A DNA stretch of 64,000 nt from Phycisphaerae bacterium (GTDB lineage: Bacteria; Planctomycetota; Phycisphaerae; UBA1845; PWPN01), in the NCBI GenBank assembly GCA_012719955.1, contig JAAXZI010000041.1:1-64000 (forward strand), given 5' to 3'. Below the pieces are notes generated by a model. That model was not told the DNA's origin, did no database searches, and was given only the letters and a program-made list of their open reading frames with translations. Positions 27,178-37,200 of the stretch are shown here, piece after piece. The position numbers and the translations under genes are program-made. How positions within the stretch are numbered: the stretch's first letter is position 1; the number at the start of each line of letters is the position of its first letter.

Positions 27178-29742
27178 CTACTGTTCCTTCGCGACCACCG
27201 ACACCGATGCTCCGTCGCTGGGGCCGGCGCGGTTCAAGGCCTCAATCACCGCCCGCTGGGTCAGGATCTCGTTGAGCAGGATCGGCTCGTCCGGCCGGTT
27301 GGCCGGCACAACCACGTACATGGGGACGCCGGCGCGCTTGAATCGCTCCAGGTCGGCCTTGATCTCGGGATCTTCGAGCGTGTAATCGGCGCGGATCGGC
27401 ACCACGCCCAATCGACGCATGGCCTCGCGCACTGCCGGAGTGTTGATCACGACCTTCTCGTTGTACTTACAGTTGACGCACCACTCCGCCGTGTAGTCAA
27501 TGAAGACCGTCTTGCCGGCATTGACCAGCTCCAGCATCTTCGCGCGCGAATAAGGGATCCAGGGGATGGATTCGGAATCCGTCCACTCCACCTCCGCGAG
27601 TTGGCCCATTGTCTTTACCAGGGCATGCTGTTGCGCGGCCAGCTCGGGAATGCGGTTCATGTAGCCGAAGCACCACCACCACCCGCCGGCGATCAGCAAG
27701 ACGGTGCCCGTATAGCACACCGCCTGCCGGCGGGGACTGGACCCGAAGCCCGCCCGGCCATAGCACCACATTCCCGCCGCCACGAACAACAGGAATACGA
27801 TGGTCCACAGCAGGCCCTGGGCACCAAGTTGAATACCGAGCGCGTGGAGAAAATAGGCGACGGTCCCCAGGAGCAGGAAGCCCATCACGTGCTCAAAGGT
27901 TTCCATCCACGGTCCCGGCCGGGGCACAAACCGCAGCCAGGCCGGATGAGCCGCCAGCAGGATATAAGGCAAGGCCATGCCGAAACCCGCAAGCACGAAC
28001 ACCAGCATTCCGATGGCCGGCGGCTGACGCAGCGCCCAGGCGATCACCAGGCTGATAAAGGGAGCCGTGCAGGCCGTCCCCAGGATCGTGGCCAACAATC
28101 CCATCGCAAAGGCGTTCACGTGCCCCTCCGCCTCCACCCGGCCGCCCATATCCAGCACGAACCGCGGCGGCGAGAGCGTGAACACGCCGAACAGACTCAG
28201 GGCCAGGGCCGTGACCACGGCGGAAAAAGCGATGAGTAGCACGGGCTTCTGGTACTGTCCGCCCCATTCCAGTTCCAGGCCCAAGCCCTTGAGCAGGCCC
28301 AGTATCAACAGGCCCAGCACGATGAACGACACCACGATGCCGGCGGAAAACGACAGCCCCAGCGTCAGAACCCGGAGGCGGCTCTCCCTGGCCTGCTGCA
28401 CGAACGAGAGGATTTTGATGGAAATCACCGGCAAGACGCAGGGCATGAGGTTCATGACCAGGCCGCCGATGAAGGCCAAACCCAGATAACCCAACACCCC
28501 AAGGGACGTCATGTAGCCGGTGATCCGCCCCACCACGCCCATGGCCAGCCCGTCGGTCGGCGGCTCCTGCGCGGTGGTGGCCGCAACCGGGCCCTCACTC
28601 CCCTGGTCGTCCGTATCCTGCCCGGGACGGGTCGTCGGCGAACCGCTTGCGACCGCCGGCTCGCCGGCCGCCGCGTCAGCCCCCGGTAGCTTCACAACCT
28701 GGACCTCTTCCCCCGGTTTGGCCACCGGCAGGGTCAGGCTCCATTCCGCGGCGGTTGGCGGAAAGCACGCCGCAGGCATTCCTGGAGCAGCATCCCGGCA
28801 GGCCTGGTAGGTCACCACGCCGCTGATCTGCACGGAGTCGCCGGCCAGCGATCCGCTCGCCTCAACCGGCAGCACAACCACGGTCTTTCCCCGGTAGACC
28901 GACAGCTTCTCGGCCGGCGTCCGCAACCGCTCGGCCAGGCTCAGCCCCTCGGGCGGGGCCTGCTCCTCGATCTGCCCCGGAGGGAACCGCGGCCGACCGA
29001 TATCCAGACCCGGAGTATGGGCATGGAACAGGTCCGTGGGGATCAGTTCCTTGCTCAGCGGGGTATTGGAGTTGATGTGGTGACCCGGCTGAACCTCAAA
29101 GATCACCCCCACCTCAAACTTGTCGCCCGGCCGGACCTTATCCACGCTGGCCACGGCCTCAAGCGACTTCAGGTACTTGGCCTTTTCCGCGGGGGCCGGC
29201 AACGACCTCTGCGCCATCTTGAAAGTGACCGGGTCTGCGGTTTCGGCCTGGCCCTGGTCGGCAATCACCGGAAGCTGGATGGAGAGGGTTTTGTTGCCTT
29301 GGACGCAGACTTCCTTGCAGGCCAGCCACCTGACTTTCACACCCAGGGTGACTTTCTCCCCCGGCTGGGCCGAGGTGGGCACGGTGAGCTGAGTCAGGAT
29401 GACAGGCTCGCCTTCCAGGATGAAGGTGTGCAGGTCGGCCTCGTGGTCCACGTGACGCTGAGGCGCCGGGAAGCGCATGGGACCCACCTGATAGCCGGGC
29501 GGTAGCTGCCATTCGAACTCCGGCGGCATCCCCCCTTCGCCATGGTTATGCCAATAGATGTGCCAGCCGGACTCGATCTTGAAGGCTATTGCCAGACCCG
29601 TGCTTGTGCCCGGAACCAGTGCCGTATGCTCGGCAAGCAGCTCAACCTGAATCTTGGGGGCTGGGGGAGGGGAGGCCATCGCCCCAGACGCCATCAACAA
29701 CAGCAAGGCCAGCGTCGAGACGAACAAACTGCGCAGATTCAT
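27178..29742 (-). CDS. DsbD-like thiol:disulfide interchange protein
   Basis: This 854-residue membrane protein passes electrons from cytoplasmic thioredoxin to the periplasm. A signal sequence (MNLRSLFVSTLALLLLMASG) precedes an N-terminal periplasmic beta region (to about 390). An eight-helix DsbD transmembrane domain follows (about 450-690). Its two redox cysteines are in MPCVLPVISIKIL and LGTACTAPF. A C-terminal thioredoxin-like domain has the active site WCVNC near residue 752. The layout matches the DsbD/ScsB type. The ATG at 29742 has GAGGAG eight bases upstream. The longer upstream frame is not supported. Confidence 0.92.
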   Translation of the reverse strand: MNLRSLFVSTLALLLLMASGAMASPPPAPKIQVELLAEHTALVPGTSTGLAIAFKIESGWHIYWHNHGEGGMPPEFEWQLPPGYQVGPMRFPAPQRHVDHEADLHTFILEGEPVILTQLTVPTSAQPGEKVTLGVKVRWLACKEVCVQGNKTLSIQLPVIADQGQAETADPVTFKMAQRSLPAPAEKAKYLKSLEAVASVDKVRPGDKFEVGVIFEVQPGHHINSNTPLSKELIPTDLFHAHTPGLDIGRPRFPPGQIEEQAPPEGLSLAERLRTPAEKLSVYRGKTVVVLPVEASGSLAGDSVQISGVVTYQACRDAAPGMPAACFPPTAAEWSLTLPVAKPGEEVQVVKLPGADAAAGEPAVASGSPTTRPGQDTDDQGSEGPVAATTAQEPPTDGLAMGVVGRITGYMTSLGVLGYLGLAFIGGLVMNLMPCVLPVISIKILSFVQQARESRLRVLTLGLSFSAGIVVSFIVLGLLILGLLKGLGLELEWGGQYQKPVLLIAFSAVVTALALSLFGVFTLSPPRFVLDMGGRVEAEGHVNAFAMGLLATILGTACTAPFISLVIAWALRQPPAIGMLVFVLAGFGMALPYILLAAHPAWLRFVPRPGPWMETFEHVMGFLLLGTVAYFLHALGIQLGAQGLLWTIVFLLFVAAGMWCYGRAGFGSSPRRQAVCYTGTVLLIAGGWWWCFGYMNRIPELAAQQHALVKTMGQLAEVEWTDSESIPWIPYSRAKMLELVNAGKTVFIDYTAEWCVNCKYNEKVVINTPAVREAMRRLGVVPIRADYTLEDPEIKADLERFKRAGVPMYVVVPANRPDEPILLNEILTQRAVIEALNRAGPSDGASVSVVAKEQ

Positions 29743-29878
29743 GCGGGTCTCCTCGGTCCGTGAGCGGCCCATTGTAGCGAACCCCTGGGCTCGGCCCAAA
29801 TCGCATGTAATCGGTTTCACCCCGTTCATAACCTTTTATTCACCTGAAAGTTGGCGTGGAAGTGGGGTTGCCCGCGTA

Positions 29879-29906
29879 TTGACGCCGCTAAGCCTGCGAT
29901 TATAAT
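29879..29906 (+). promoter_or_regulatory. sigma-70-like promoter in the rny upstream region
   Basis: TTGACG (29879-29884), a 16-base spacer and a perfect TATAAT (29901-29906) make a strong promoter. A hairpin with a T-rich tail lies only about 25 bases after the predicted start. Confidence 0.6.
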
Positions 29907-29921
29907 GAAAAACGAATAGGG

Positions 29922-29957
29922 AGTGAGCGTCCAATTGCTCACTAACTTTTTATTTTT
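29922..29957 (+). terminator. early terminator or attenuator after the 29.9 kb promoter
   Basis: AGTGAGC (29922-29928) pairs with GCTCACT (29937-29943) across GTCCAATT, followed by AACTTTTTATTTTT. With the promoter just upstream, the transcript would be about 45-50 bases. Confidence 0.55.
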
Positions 29958-30629
29958 CGGGATGTTGCGGCACGCCAAGCGTTTTTGGGACGCTGGACGA
30001 TCAGGTGTGCATAAGCGTCGGGCATTGGCCGGTCGGTTTATGATCACCGGCCCTGATGAAGGAGACGGTTGGTTCTGATTCATGCCTCATCGGGGGCGTG
30101 AAAGATCACAATGCCGGCGTACGATGACGGATGTGTGCCTTCCAGGCGGCATAAAGCCTGGCCACCATCGTGAGCCAGCAGGCAACCTTCAGGTTAAATC
30201 TTCGCCACAGGCCGGTTCGGCCCGGCAGGCTGAATGTCAGGCAGGCACGTAAGGACTTCGGAGATTCGCACCTTCCTTTGAAGGGATTTTGAACTGGTGG
30301 CAGAGGACTTCATGAAATCAAACGGAACGGCCCCCCGGGGATCTGGCAGCCAGCAGATTCTCCGCTCGGCCTATCCGACCCTAAAAAGCCACTAATTCTA
30401 GACTTGCGATCATAAGAAGGCTTCTTGCGGCCCTCCTCAAACCTGAGGTTGCACGGCCGGGAAGCCGGTCTGCTCAGGTGATTATCGGAGCCTCCTTTAC
30501 CCCACCCTTGCCCTTCGGCGTCATCAACTTCCCCGAAAGAAGCTGAGAACCCCCAGAGTGCCTCCAGGCGTCTGAAGTCGCCGGCGGCTCTCATAACTCT
30601 GGGAACGCATACGGTAAGGAAGGTGAACC
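29958..30629. other. long non-coding upstream region of rny
   Basis: No gene is recognised in about 670 bases. Visible hairpins include CCAGGC-GGCATAAA-GCCTGG near 30157, GGCCGG-GAAG-CCGGTC near 30455 and a possible long-range pairing of GGCTTCTT (30419) with AAGAAGC (30537). It may hold a structured leader or a small RNA. I could not match it to 6S, RNase P, SRP or a known riboswitch. Confidence 0.4.
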
Positions 30630-32216
30630 ATGGGATTACCCGCATTGCTCGCGGCGGTAAGCTCATTGGATCTCGCGTTCCTGATTCTCGGTCTCGCGAT
30701 CGGTGCTGTCGCGGTTTATATCGCGCTGAGCTTCTCCGGAAAGGGAAAGCTGGCCGCCGCGGAACGGGAATCGGAACGGATCATCAATGAGGCCCAACGT
30801 CAGGCGGATGTGATCGTCGAAAAAGCCAAGGTCGAAGCAGAAAAGGAGTACTTTCGCAAGAAGGATCAGTTCGAAAAAGAGAGCTCGGTGATCCGGGAGG
30901 AGCTGAAAGAAACCGAGAAACGGCTCGACAAGCGAACTGATCTGCTGGACAAGAAACTCGATACCCTCACGTCCAAGGAGAAGATGCTCGAACAGACGGA
31001 TGCCCGTCTGAAAGAACGCGAAAACGTTCTCAAGCAGAAGGAGCGAGAGGTTGACCTCACGCTGGAAGAGCAGCGGGCCCAGCTCCTGCGGATCAGCGGG
31101 ATGAGCGTCGAGGAGGCCCGCCAGCTTCTGCTCACCCGGCTTCAGCATGAGGTGGAGCGCGACGCGGCCGAGATGGTGGACAAGATCCTCACCGAGGCCC
31201 GCGACACGGCCCAGGAGAAATCCCGGGAGATCATCGTCACCGCTATCCAGCGCTTCGCCACCGAGCACACCAGCGCCAGCACGGTCAGTACGGTGGACAT
31301 CCCCTCCGACGACATGAAAGGCCGGGTCATCGGGCGTGAAGGGCGGAACATTCGGGCCTTTGAGAAGGCCACCGGCGTGGATGTGATCGTGGACGACACC
31401 CCCGGGGTGGTGGTGGTCAGCGCGTTCGACCCTGTCCGGAGGGAAATCGCCCGGCTGTCGCTCGAACGGCTCATCCAGGATGGACGAATTCATCCCACGC
31501 GTATCGAAGAGATCGTCGAGGAAGTCGGCGTGGAGGTCGCCCGCCAGATTGTCGAGCGCGGCAAGAAGGCTGCCGTCGAGGCAAACATCGGCGGTCTGCA
31601 TCGCAAGCAGATCGACCTGCTGGGCCGATTGAGCTACCGGACCAGTTACGGCCAGAACGTCCTTCAGCACAGCATCGAGGTCGCCTTCCTGTGCCAGATG
31701 ATGGCCGACGAACTCGGCCTGGACGGCGCCCTGGCCCGGCGATGCGGCCTGTTGCACGACATCGGTAAGGCCGTGGACCACGAAGTGGAGGGCGGCCACC
31801 CCCAGATCGGGGCCGACATCTGCAAGCGCTTTGGCGAGCGACCCGAGGTGCTGAACGCCATCGCCGGTCACCACGGCGATGTTGAGGCCATCAGCCCGTA
31901 CACGCCCCTCGTGGCGGCGGCCGACGCGATCAGCGCAGCCCGGCCGGGCGGACGCCGGGAGTCGCTCGAACGCTATATCAAGCGCCTCGAGCAGCTCGAA
32001 GGCATCGCCAACAGCTTCCCGGGCGTGAAACAATCCTATGCCGTCCAGGCCGGCCGGGAGGTCCGTGTGATCGTGGACGCCAACCGGGTCGATGATCACG
32101 TGGCCGCCAAGACTGCCTATGACATCGCCAAGCGCATCGAGCAGGAGATGACTTACCCCGGCGAGGTCAAGGTCACGCTCATCCGCGAGGTGCGAGCGAC
32201 GGAGTACGCCCGGTAG
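30630..32216 (+). CDS. rny: ribonuclease Y
   Basis: This 528-residue membrane-anchored endoribonuclease initiates mRNA decay. One N-terminal membrane helix (about 12-34) is followed by a long charged coiled coil (about 40-190). A KH domain comes next, with the loop [15 protein letters not shown]. The HD domain has [10 protein letters not shown] and [12 protein letters not shown], then GHHGDVE. Length matches the family. AAGGAAGG lies upstream of the ATG. It is monocistronic, and a strong terminator lies about 105 bases downstream. Confidence 0.96.
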   Translation: MGLPALLAAVSSLDLAFLILGLAIGAVAVYIALSFSGKGKLAAAERESERIINEAQRQADVIVEKAKVEAEKEYFRKKDQFEKESSVIREELKETEKRLDKRTDLLDKKLDTLTSKEKMLEQTDARLKERENVLKQKEREVDLTLEEQRAQLLRISGMSVEEARQLLLTRLQHEVERDAAEMVDKILTEARDTAQEKSREIIVTAIQRFATEHTSASTVSTVDIPSDDMKGRVIGREGRNIRAFEKATGVDVIVDDTPGVVVVSAFDPVRREIARLSLERLIQDGRIHPTRIEEIVEEVGVEVARQIVERGKKAAVEANIGGLHRKQIDLLGRLSYRTSYGQNVLQHSIEVAFLCQMMADELGLDGALARRCGLLHDIGKAVDHEVEGGHPQIGADICKRFGERPEVLNAIAGHHGDVEAISPYTPLVAAADAISAARPGGRRESLERYIKRLEQLEGIANSFPGVKQSYAVQAGREVRVIVDANRVDDHVAAKTAYDIAKRIEQEMTYPGEVKVTLIREVRATEYAR

Positions 32217-32321
32217 AGACGGCTTTTCGCCATGAAGGCACGGAGCGCGGCTTTTGGCCGCGAGTCGTCAGTTTTCAGTTCTCCGGGGCCGTTGGGTTCG
32301 TTTTTTCAAGTTTGAGAGACC

Positions 32322-32357
32322 AAAACCGCACTGGCGTCGCGCCAGTGCGGTTTTTTT
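32322..32357 (+). terminator. strong intrinsic terminator downstream of rny
   Basis: AAAACCGCACTGGCG (32322-32336) and CGCCAGTGCGGTTTT (32340-32354) form a perfect 15-bp stem with loop TCG, ending in seven T. The A run on the other side could also serve the opposite strand. Confidence 0.88.
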
Positions 32358-32595
32358 GGCTTCGTTTGGCGCTGGGGGTTTCTGGCCGGCTGCGCCGGCA
32401 GGTTGTCAGTTGTCAGTTTTCAGTTTGTCCAGATGAAAACCGCTCCCGTCGGTGCAGGGGAACCCCCTGTGTGACGGAGCACGGCGGAATTCCGTCTGGC
32501 CGGGTATTCAGTTGGAAAAGAGCGCTGACTGCTCGATCAATATACTCCCCGTTTGGGCGGGGTGACGGGTGAAGTTTGTAGATTGTTTGGGTTGA
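32358..32595. other. gap with short simple repeats
   Basis: GTTGTCAGTTGTCAGTTTTC-type repeats (about 32400-32430) are the only structure. No gene is recognised before the end of the HNH gene. Confidence 0.45.
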
Positions 32596-33363
32596 TCATC
32601 TCTCGACGAAAACATGCTCGCGGTGGTAAGCCATTGCCGCCGGGTCGGGGGTGAAGCGGGTGGGTAGGCGGAGTTCACGGCCCTCCAAGTCCAGCAGGGT
32701 CTGGCGGTGGAAGACGGGTGGATCGTCGATGTGCACGCGCCGTGAAATGACCACCCGGAGTGACGCGTCAAACGTGATCAGGCCCCGGTCGAAGGCGCGG
32801 TCGTAGAGGGCATTCAGGGCAATGCCGTTGCGCGGATCGGCGCGGCGGTTGGCGTTGACTTTCCAGGGGATGATGTGGCTGGCGTTGAGCAGTTCGGGAA
32901 TAGCAAGGTCGGAGAGGGCGCATCGGCCCTCGTAACTTGCCAGCACGGCCGTGCGGAAAAAGGCCTGGACGCGGCGGGCTCGGATGGTGCGCTCCACCTC
33001 CGTCGGGCCTTCCGGCAACTCAAGCTCTGTCTCCAGAACGGGGGCATCCTTGCCCGTCAATCGCGCATAAGCGGCCTCGGCTTCGGCGGCAACCTGCTCG
33101 GCGTTTTCCTCGAACTCCTGCCAGAGCGTGCGGTCCTCATCGCTGGCGTTCCCCAGGCCGGCAATGTTACGCGCCTGCTGCACGGGGTCGAGGCTGGCGA
33201 AATTGACGGCTTTCATGGCGACCGCTGATGGCGTGCGCCCGATCAGTCGGGCCAATTCGATGATCTCGGGGTTGTTCCGATGCAGCCTGCCGAAAGGTGT
33301 CCGGCAATACAGCCGGAAGGTCACCAGCCGCTGATCCCGGGACCATCGAACCCGTTTCGACAT
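32596..33363 (-). CDS. HNH endonuclease
   Basis: This 255-residue protein has an N-terminal helical region (SKRVRWSRDQRLVTFRLYCR) and a C-terminal HNH_2-type nuclease domain. In that domain CALSDLAIPELLNASHIIPW gives the paired His, and DPRNGIALNALYDRAFD gives the Asn and His-equivalent segment. Such stand-alone proteins are restriction-like or mobile-element nucleases. The start at 33363 (MSKRVRW) matches usual homologue beginnings. In-frame ATGs at 33375 and 33399 would add 4 or 12 residues. Tandem repeat DNA lies just upstream. Confidence 0.82.
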   Translation of the reverse strand: MSKRVRWSRDQRLVTFRLYCRTPFGRLHRNNPEIIELARLIGRTPSAVAMKAVNFASLDPVQQARNIAGLGNASDEDRTLWQEFEENAEQVAAEAEAAYARLTGKDAPVLETELELPEGPTEVERTIRARRVQAFFRTAVLASYEGRCALSDLAIPELLNASHIIPWKVNANRRADPRNGIALNALYDRAFDRGLITFDASLRVVISRRVHIDDPPVFHRQTLLDLEGRELRLPTRFTPDPAAMAYHREHVFVER

Positions 33364-33424
33364 GAGGTGTATCATGCGGTCAAAGGGCATGTGTGACAAG
33401 ATGGCTCTTTAGTTCAGCCGTTGG

Positions 33425-33631
33425 TGAGGGTACCGGCGCTTGGCGGATCTTTCCGCCGGTGAGGGCACCGGCGGCACTTTGATGGCCAGTTCCTTCCGGT
33501 GGTGGGGACGCCGGTGCTTGGCGGGCCCCTCCGCGGGTGAAGGCACCGGCGCTTGGCGGGGTCTTTCCGCCGGTGAAGGCACCGGCGCTTGGCGGGGTCT
33601 TTCCGCCGGTGAGGGCACCGGCGGCACTTAG
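33425..33631. repeat. tandem array with a 36-bp unit
   Basis: A unit built around GGTGAAGGCACCGGCGCTTG followed by GCGGGGTCTTTCCGCC (36 bp) repeats about five to six times. The inner copies (33535-33610) are nearly identical and the outer ones diverged. Each unit contains CCGCCGGTGA and CACCGGCG palindromic half-sites. There is no spacer variation, so it is not CRISPR. Confidence 0.85.
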
Positions 33632-33720
33632 GGAGGTTGGCCTGATCGGTCGGGCACCCGAATCCGGCCGTCGGCGCGACGGGGCTAAACATTGGGATCG
33701 GTCCGGGCTATAATGTCGGT

Positions 33721-33767
33721 CATGGGTAGCGAATCGGGACATGCTCATGGGTAGCGAATCGGGACAT
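33721..33767. repeat. 25-bp tandem duplication over a gene start
   Basis: CATGGGTAGCGAATCGGGAC plus AT occurs at 33721-33742 and again at 33746-33767, exactly 25 bases apart. Each copy brings an ATG in the context CATGGGTAGCGAATCG. Confidence 0.9.
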
Positions 33768-34082
33768 TCCGGTTTGCAGGCCGGGCCGCGGTACGAGGCC
33801 GTATCGGCCGTGGGGCTGGCGACGCTGGTGGCGGCGCTGCATCTGGCGCTGGTGGCCGGGAGGGTGCCCGTGCGCTGCCCGCGGGGGCGGCAGGCGGACA
33901 CGCTCATCTGGCGGCCGCCGGAGAGCCCCCAGACCGAGGTCCAGCACGACGGCGACCGAGTTCCCTCCAATCCCACCCGCCTCTTCAGCGCCGGCCGGCT
34001 GGCCTTGACCGCCGGCATGGTGATCATCGCCCTGGCCTTCCGGGTGCAGGTCATGCGCGTCGGGGCGGCGCTGGCCCGGTAG
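33747..34082 (+). CDS. small membrane protein of unknown function
   Basis: This 111-residue protein has two hydrophobic helices (about 18-37 and 86-105) joined by a polar loop (RQADTLIWRPPESPQTEV). No family was recognised. The start at ATG 33747 lies in the second copy of a 25-bp duplication. The first copy's ATG (33722) opens a frame that stops after ten codons. A TATAAT at 33709-33714 could be a promoter element. Confidence 0.45.
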   Translation: MGSESGHSGLQAGPRYEAVSAVGLATLVAALHLALVAGRVPVRCPRGRQADTLIWRPPESPQTEVQHDGDRVPSNPTRLFSAGRLALTAGMVIIALAFRVQVMRVGAALAR

Positions 34083-34272
34083 CCCTCCAGGTTTCCAGTT
34101 TCCAGTTACCGGTTCCCAGTTTCCAGTTCTGACAATCACGAAGACACGGAAAAAACTGAGAACCGAGGGCTGGCAACCAACGACCGGCGATTCACAACTG
34201 ACAACCGACGACTGACAACCGACCACCGACAACCGACCACTGACAACTGACCATTCTATCGAGAGCATTATC
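34083..34272. other. gap with short direct repeats before secA
   Basis: CCAGTTTCCAGTTACC-type repeats and then several GACCACCGACAACC/GACAACTGACC units fill most of this 190-bp gap. No gene is seen. Confidence 0.6.
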
Positions 34273-37200
34273 GTGAACGTTCTGGAATTACCCGGCAAAG
34301 TTCTTCGCAAAGTATTCGGCACGCGTAACGACCGCCTCCTGAAACGCTACGGGGCCATCGCCGATAAAGCTCTGGCCTATGAGGATGAATATCGGGCCCT
34401 TACGCCCGAGCAACTGCGGGCCAAGACGGACGAATTCAAAAAGCGGCTGGCCGAGGGCGAGTCGCCGGCCAGCCTGCTGCCGGAGGCCTTCGCCGCCCTG
34501 CGCGAGGCCTCCGACCGGGCCCAGAAGCACCGCCACTTCCACTGCCAGCTCATCGGCGGGCAGGTGCTCTACGGCGGCAACGTGGCCGAAATGAGGACCG
34601 GCGAGGGCAAGACCATCGTCTGCCACCTGGCGGCCTACCTGAAATTCCTGGAGGGCAAGAAGGTCCACATCGTCACCGTGAACGATTACCTCGTCCGCCG
34701 TGACGCCGAGTTCGCCCAGCCGATTTTCGCCCTGCTGGGGGCCACGGTGGGCTATATCCAGTCCCAGGTGGATCCCGGCGGGCACGAGGGCATCCGCAAG
34801 CAGGCCTATGCCTGCGACATCACCTATGGCACCAACGCCGAGTTCGGCTTTGACTACCTGCGCGACAACATGAAGACCCGCAAGGAGGACCAGGTTCAGG
34901 GCCGGCTCGACTACGCGATCGTGGACGAGGTGGACTCGATCCTCATCGACGAGGCCCGCACGCCGCTGATCATCAGCGGCCCGGCCCACGACGACGTGAC
35001 CCGTTACAAGTGGGCCGACAGTCTGGCCCGTTCTCTGGTGCGCAAGCAGGTCCAGCTCAACAACGAGACCGCCCAGCGGCTCGCCGCCTGGGGCGACCAC
35101 CCGCCCGAGGAGCTGCTCAGGAATCCCAAGTTCGAGGATGCGGTCAAGCGCTTCCGCGTGGACCCGTACATGCTCACCGAGGACGAGGCGGAGGCCATCG
35201 GCCACAGGCAGCTTTTCGTCGTCCAGCGTGACCGCAAGCAGGCCCACATCACCCACGAGGGCATCGCCCTGGCCCAGGACGAGGCCGGCGTGGGCAGCTT
35301 CTACGTGGGGGCCAACATGGAGTATCCGCACCTGATCGAGAACGCGGTGCGGGCCCACACCGTCTACGAGCGCGACAAGGAATACGTGGTCCAGGACCGC
35401 CAGGTCATCATCGTGGACGAGTTCACCGGCCGGCTGATGCACGGGCGGCAGTGGTCCGACGGGCTGCACCAGGCGGTGGAGGCCAAGGAAAACGTCCCCA
35501 TCAAGGAAGAGACCCAGACCCTGGCCACCATTACCATCCAGAACTTCTTCAAGCTCTACGAGTCGCTGGCGGGCATGACCGGCACGGCCATGACCGAATC
35601 GGAAGAGTTCATGAAGATCTACAAGCTGGAGGTGGTGGCCATCCCCACCAACCGGCCGGTCAACCGCATCGATCATAACGACAAGATCTACCGCACCATC
35701 GCCGGCAAGTACGACATGATCGTGGAGGAAATCAACGAGATGCACCGCAAGGGCCGGCCCAACGATCCCTTCCTGCTGGCCGAGATCTTCCGCCGGCTCA
35801 AGCCCATCGTGGCGAAGGAGCCGGGAGCGGAGGCCCTCCGCAAGGAGAAACTGGCCCGGATCGACGAGGCCCTGGCCCGCTTCGAGGCTGCGGAAAACGG
35901 GGACACTGAGTGCATCCGCTTCATGATGGAGTCGTACGATTTCGTCATGGGGAACCTGGCCAAGGGGCGGCCCGTCCTGGTGGGCACCACCAGCGTGGAG
36001 AACTCCGAAAAACTCTCCAAGCTTCTGGAAAAAACCTACGGGATCGAGCACGAGGTGCTCAACGCCAAGAACCACGCCCGCGAGGCCGAGATCGTGGCCA
36101 AGGCCGGGCACACCCACGAGCCGACCCGCGGCACGGACAAGAGCCCGGTGGGCAACGTGACCATCGCCACCAACATGGCCGGCCGGGGTACGGACATCAA
36201 GCTCGGGCCCGGGGTGGTCTACGAGGCCTGCAAGGTGCCCGAGAACGTCCGCACGCTGGCGCCGAATTACCCGGAGCGCTCGCTGCACCTGTTCCCCATC
36301 CTGAGCACCAAGTGCTGCATCAACTGCCCGGAGTACGACCCCTCCACCAATTGCGCGCACTGCTTCAAGCCCAAGCTCGATCCGCGGTTCCCGGAGATGG
36401 GCCGCAAGATCTGCTCGCTCAACGCCCCCTGCGGGCTGCACATCATCGGCACCGAGCGGCACGAGGCCCGGCGCATCGATAACCAGCTTCGCGGGCGCGC
36501 CGGCCGCCAGGGCGACCCGGGATCGAGCCGCTTCTTCCTCTCCCTGGAGGACGACCTGCTCAAGATGTTCATGCCCGACTGGATGCTCAAGATGATGGAG
36601 AAGATGGGCTTCACCGAGGGCATGAGCATCGAGGCCAAGCAGGTCAGCAAGGGCATCGAACGGGCCCAGAAGAAGGTGGAGGAGCGCAACTTCGGCATCC
36701 GCAAGCATCTCCTGCAGTGGGACGAGCCGATGGATTACCAGCGGCGGGCGTTCTACTCGCAACGGCAGCACATCCTGGAGGGCCGAAACCTCTCCGAGCT
36801 TATCTGGCACATGATTGATGACGAGATCGACGGGGCCGTCGCGCAGTATCTCGCCGAGGACTACGTGGCCCGGCGGATCTCCGATTGGTGCCGGACGGCG
36901 CTGGACGTCAACATCGAGGCCAGCGAACTGGAAGGCGAGGAGGACGCCGCCCACCTGGAGTCGCGCATCCGCGAGAAGGCCATCGACGAGGCGACCGATT
37001 CCATCCGCACCACGCTGGGCGAGTACATCGATCCCGACGAGGAACCCTCGCAGTGGGATCTGGGCGGGCTCATGAAATGGGCCCAGCGGATGTGCAACGT
37101 CTCCATCCCGCAGAATCAACTGCGCAAGATGAGCCCCGCGGAGATCGAGGACGTGCTGCTGGAGGCCGCCAGGAAGCACTATTCGGAGGTGGATCTGTCG

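Noticed and set aside
30419-30545. Cobalamin-type riboswitch or 6S RNA before rny
   Set aside because: A GGGAAGCCGGTC stretch looks suggestive, but the remaining conserved boxes are missing. I could not draw a convincing fold.
33425-33631. Possible CRISPR array
   Set aside because: The units abut without unique spacers and no cas gene is nearby, so it is a plain tandem repeat.
33380-34054. Minus-strand frames with 12-residue repeats
   Set aside because: They are translations of the 36-bp tandem DNA repeat. All frames stay open for the same reason.
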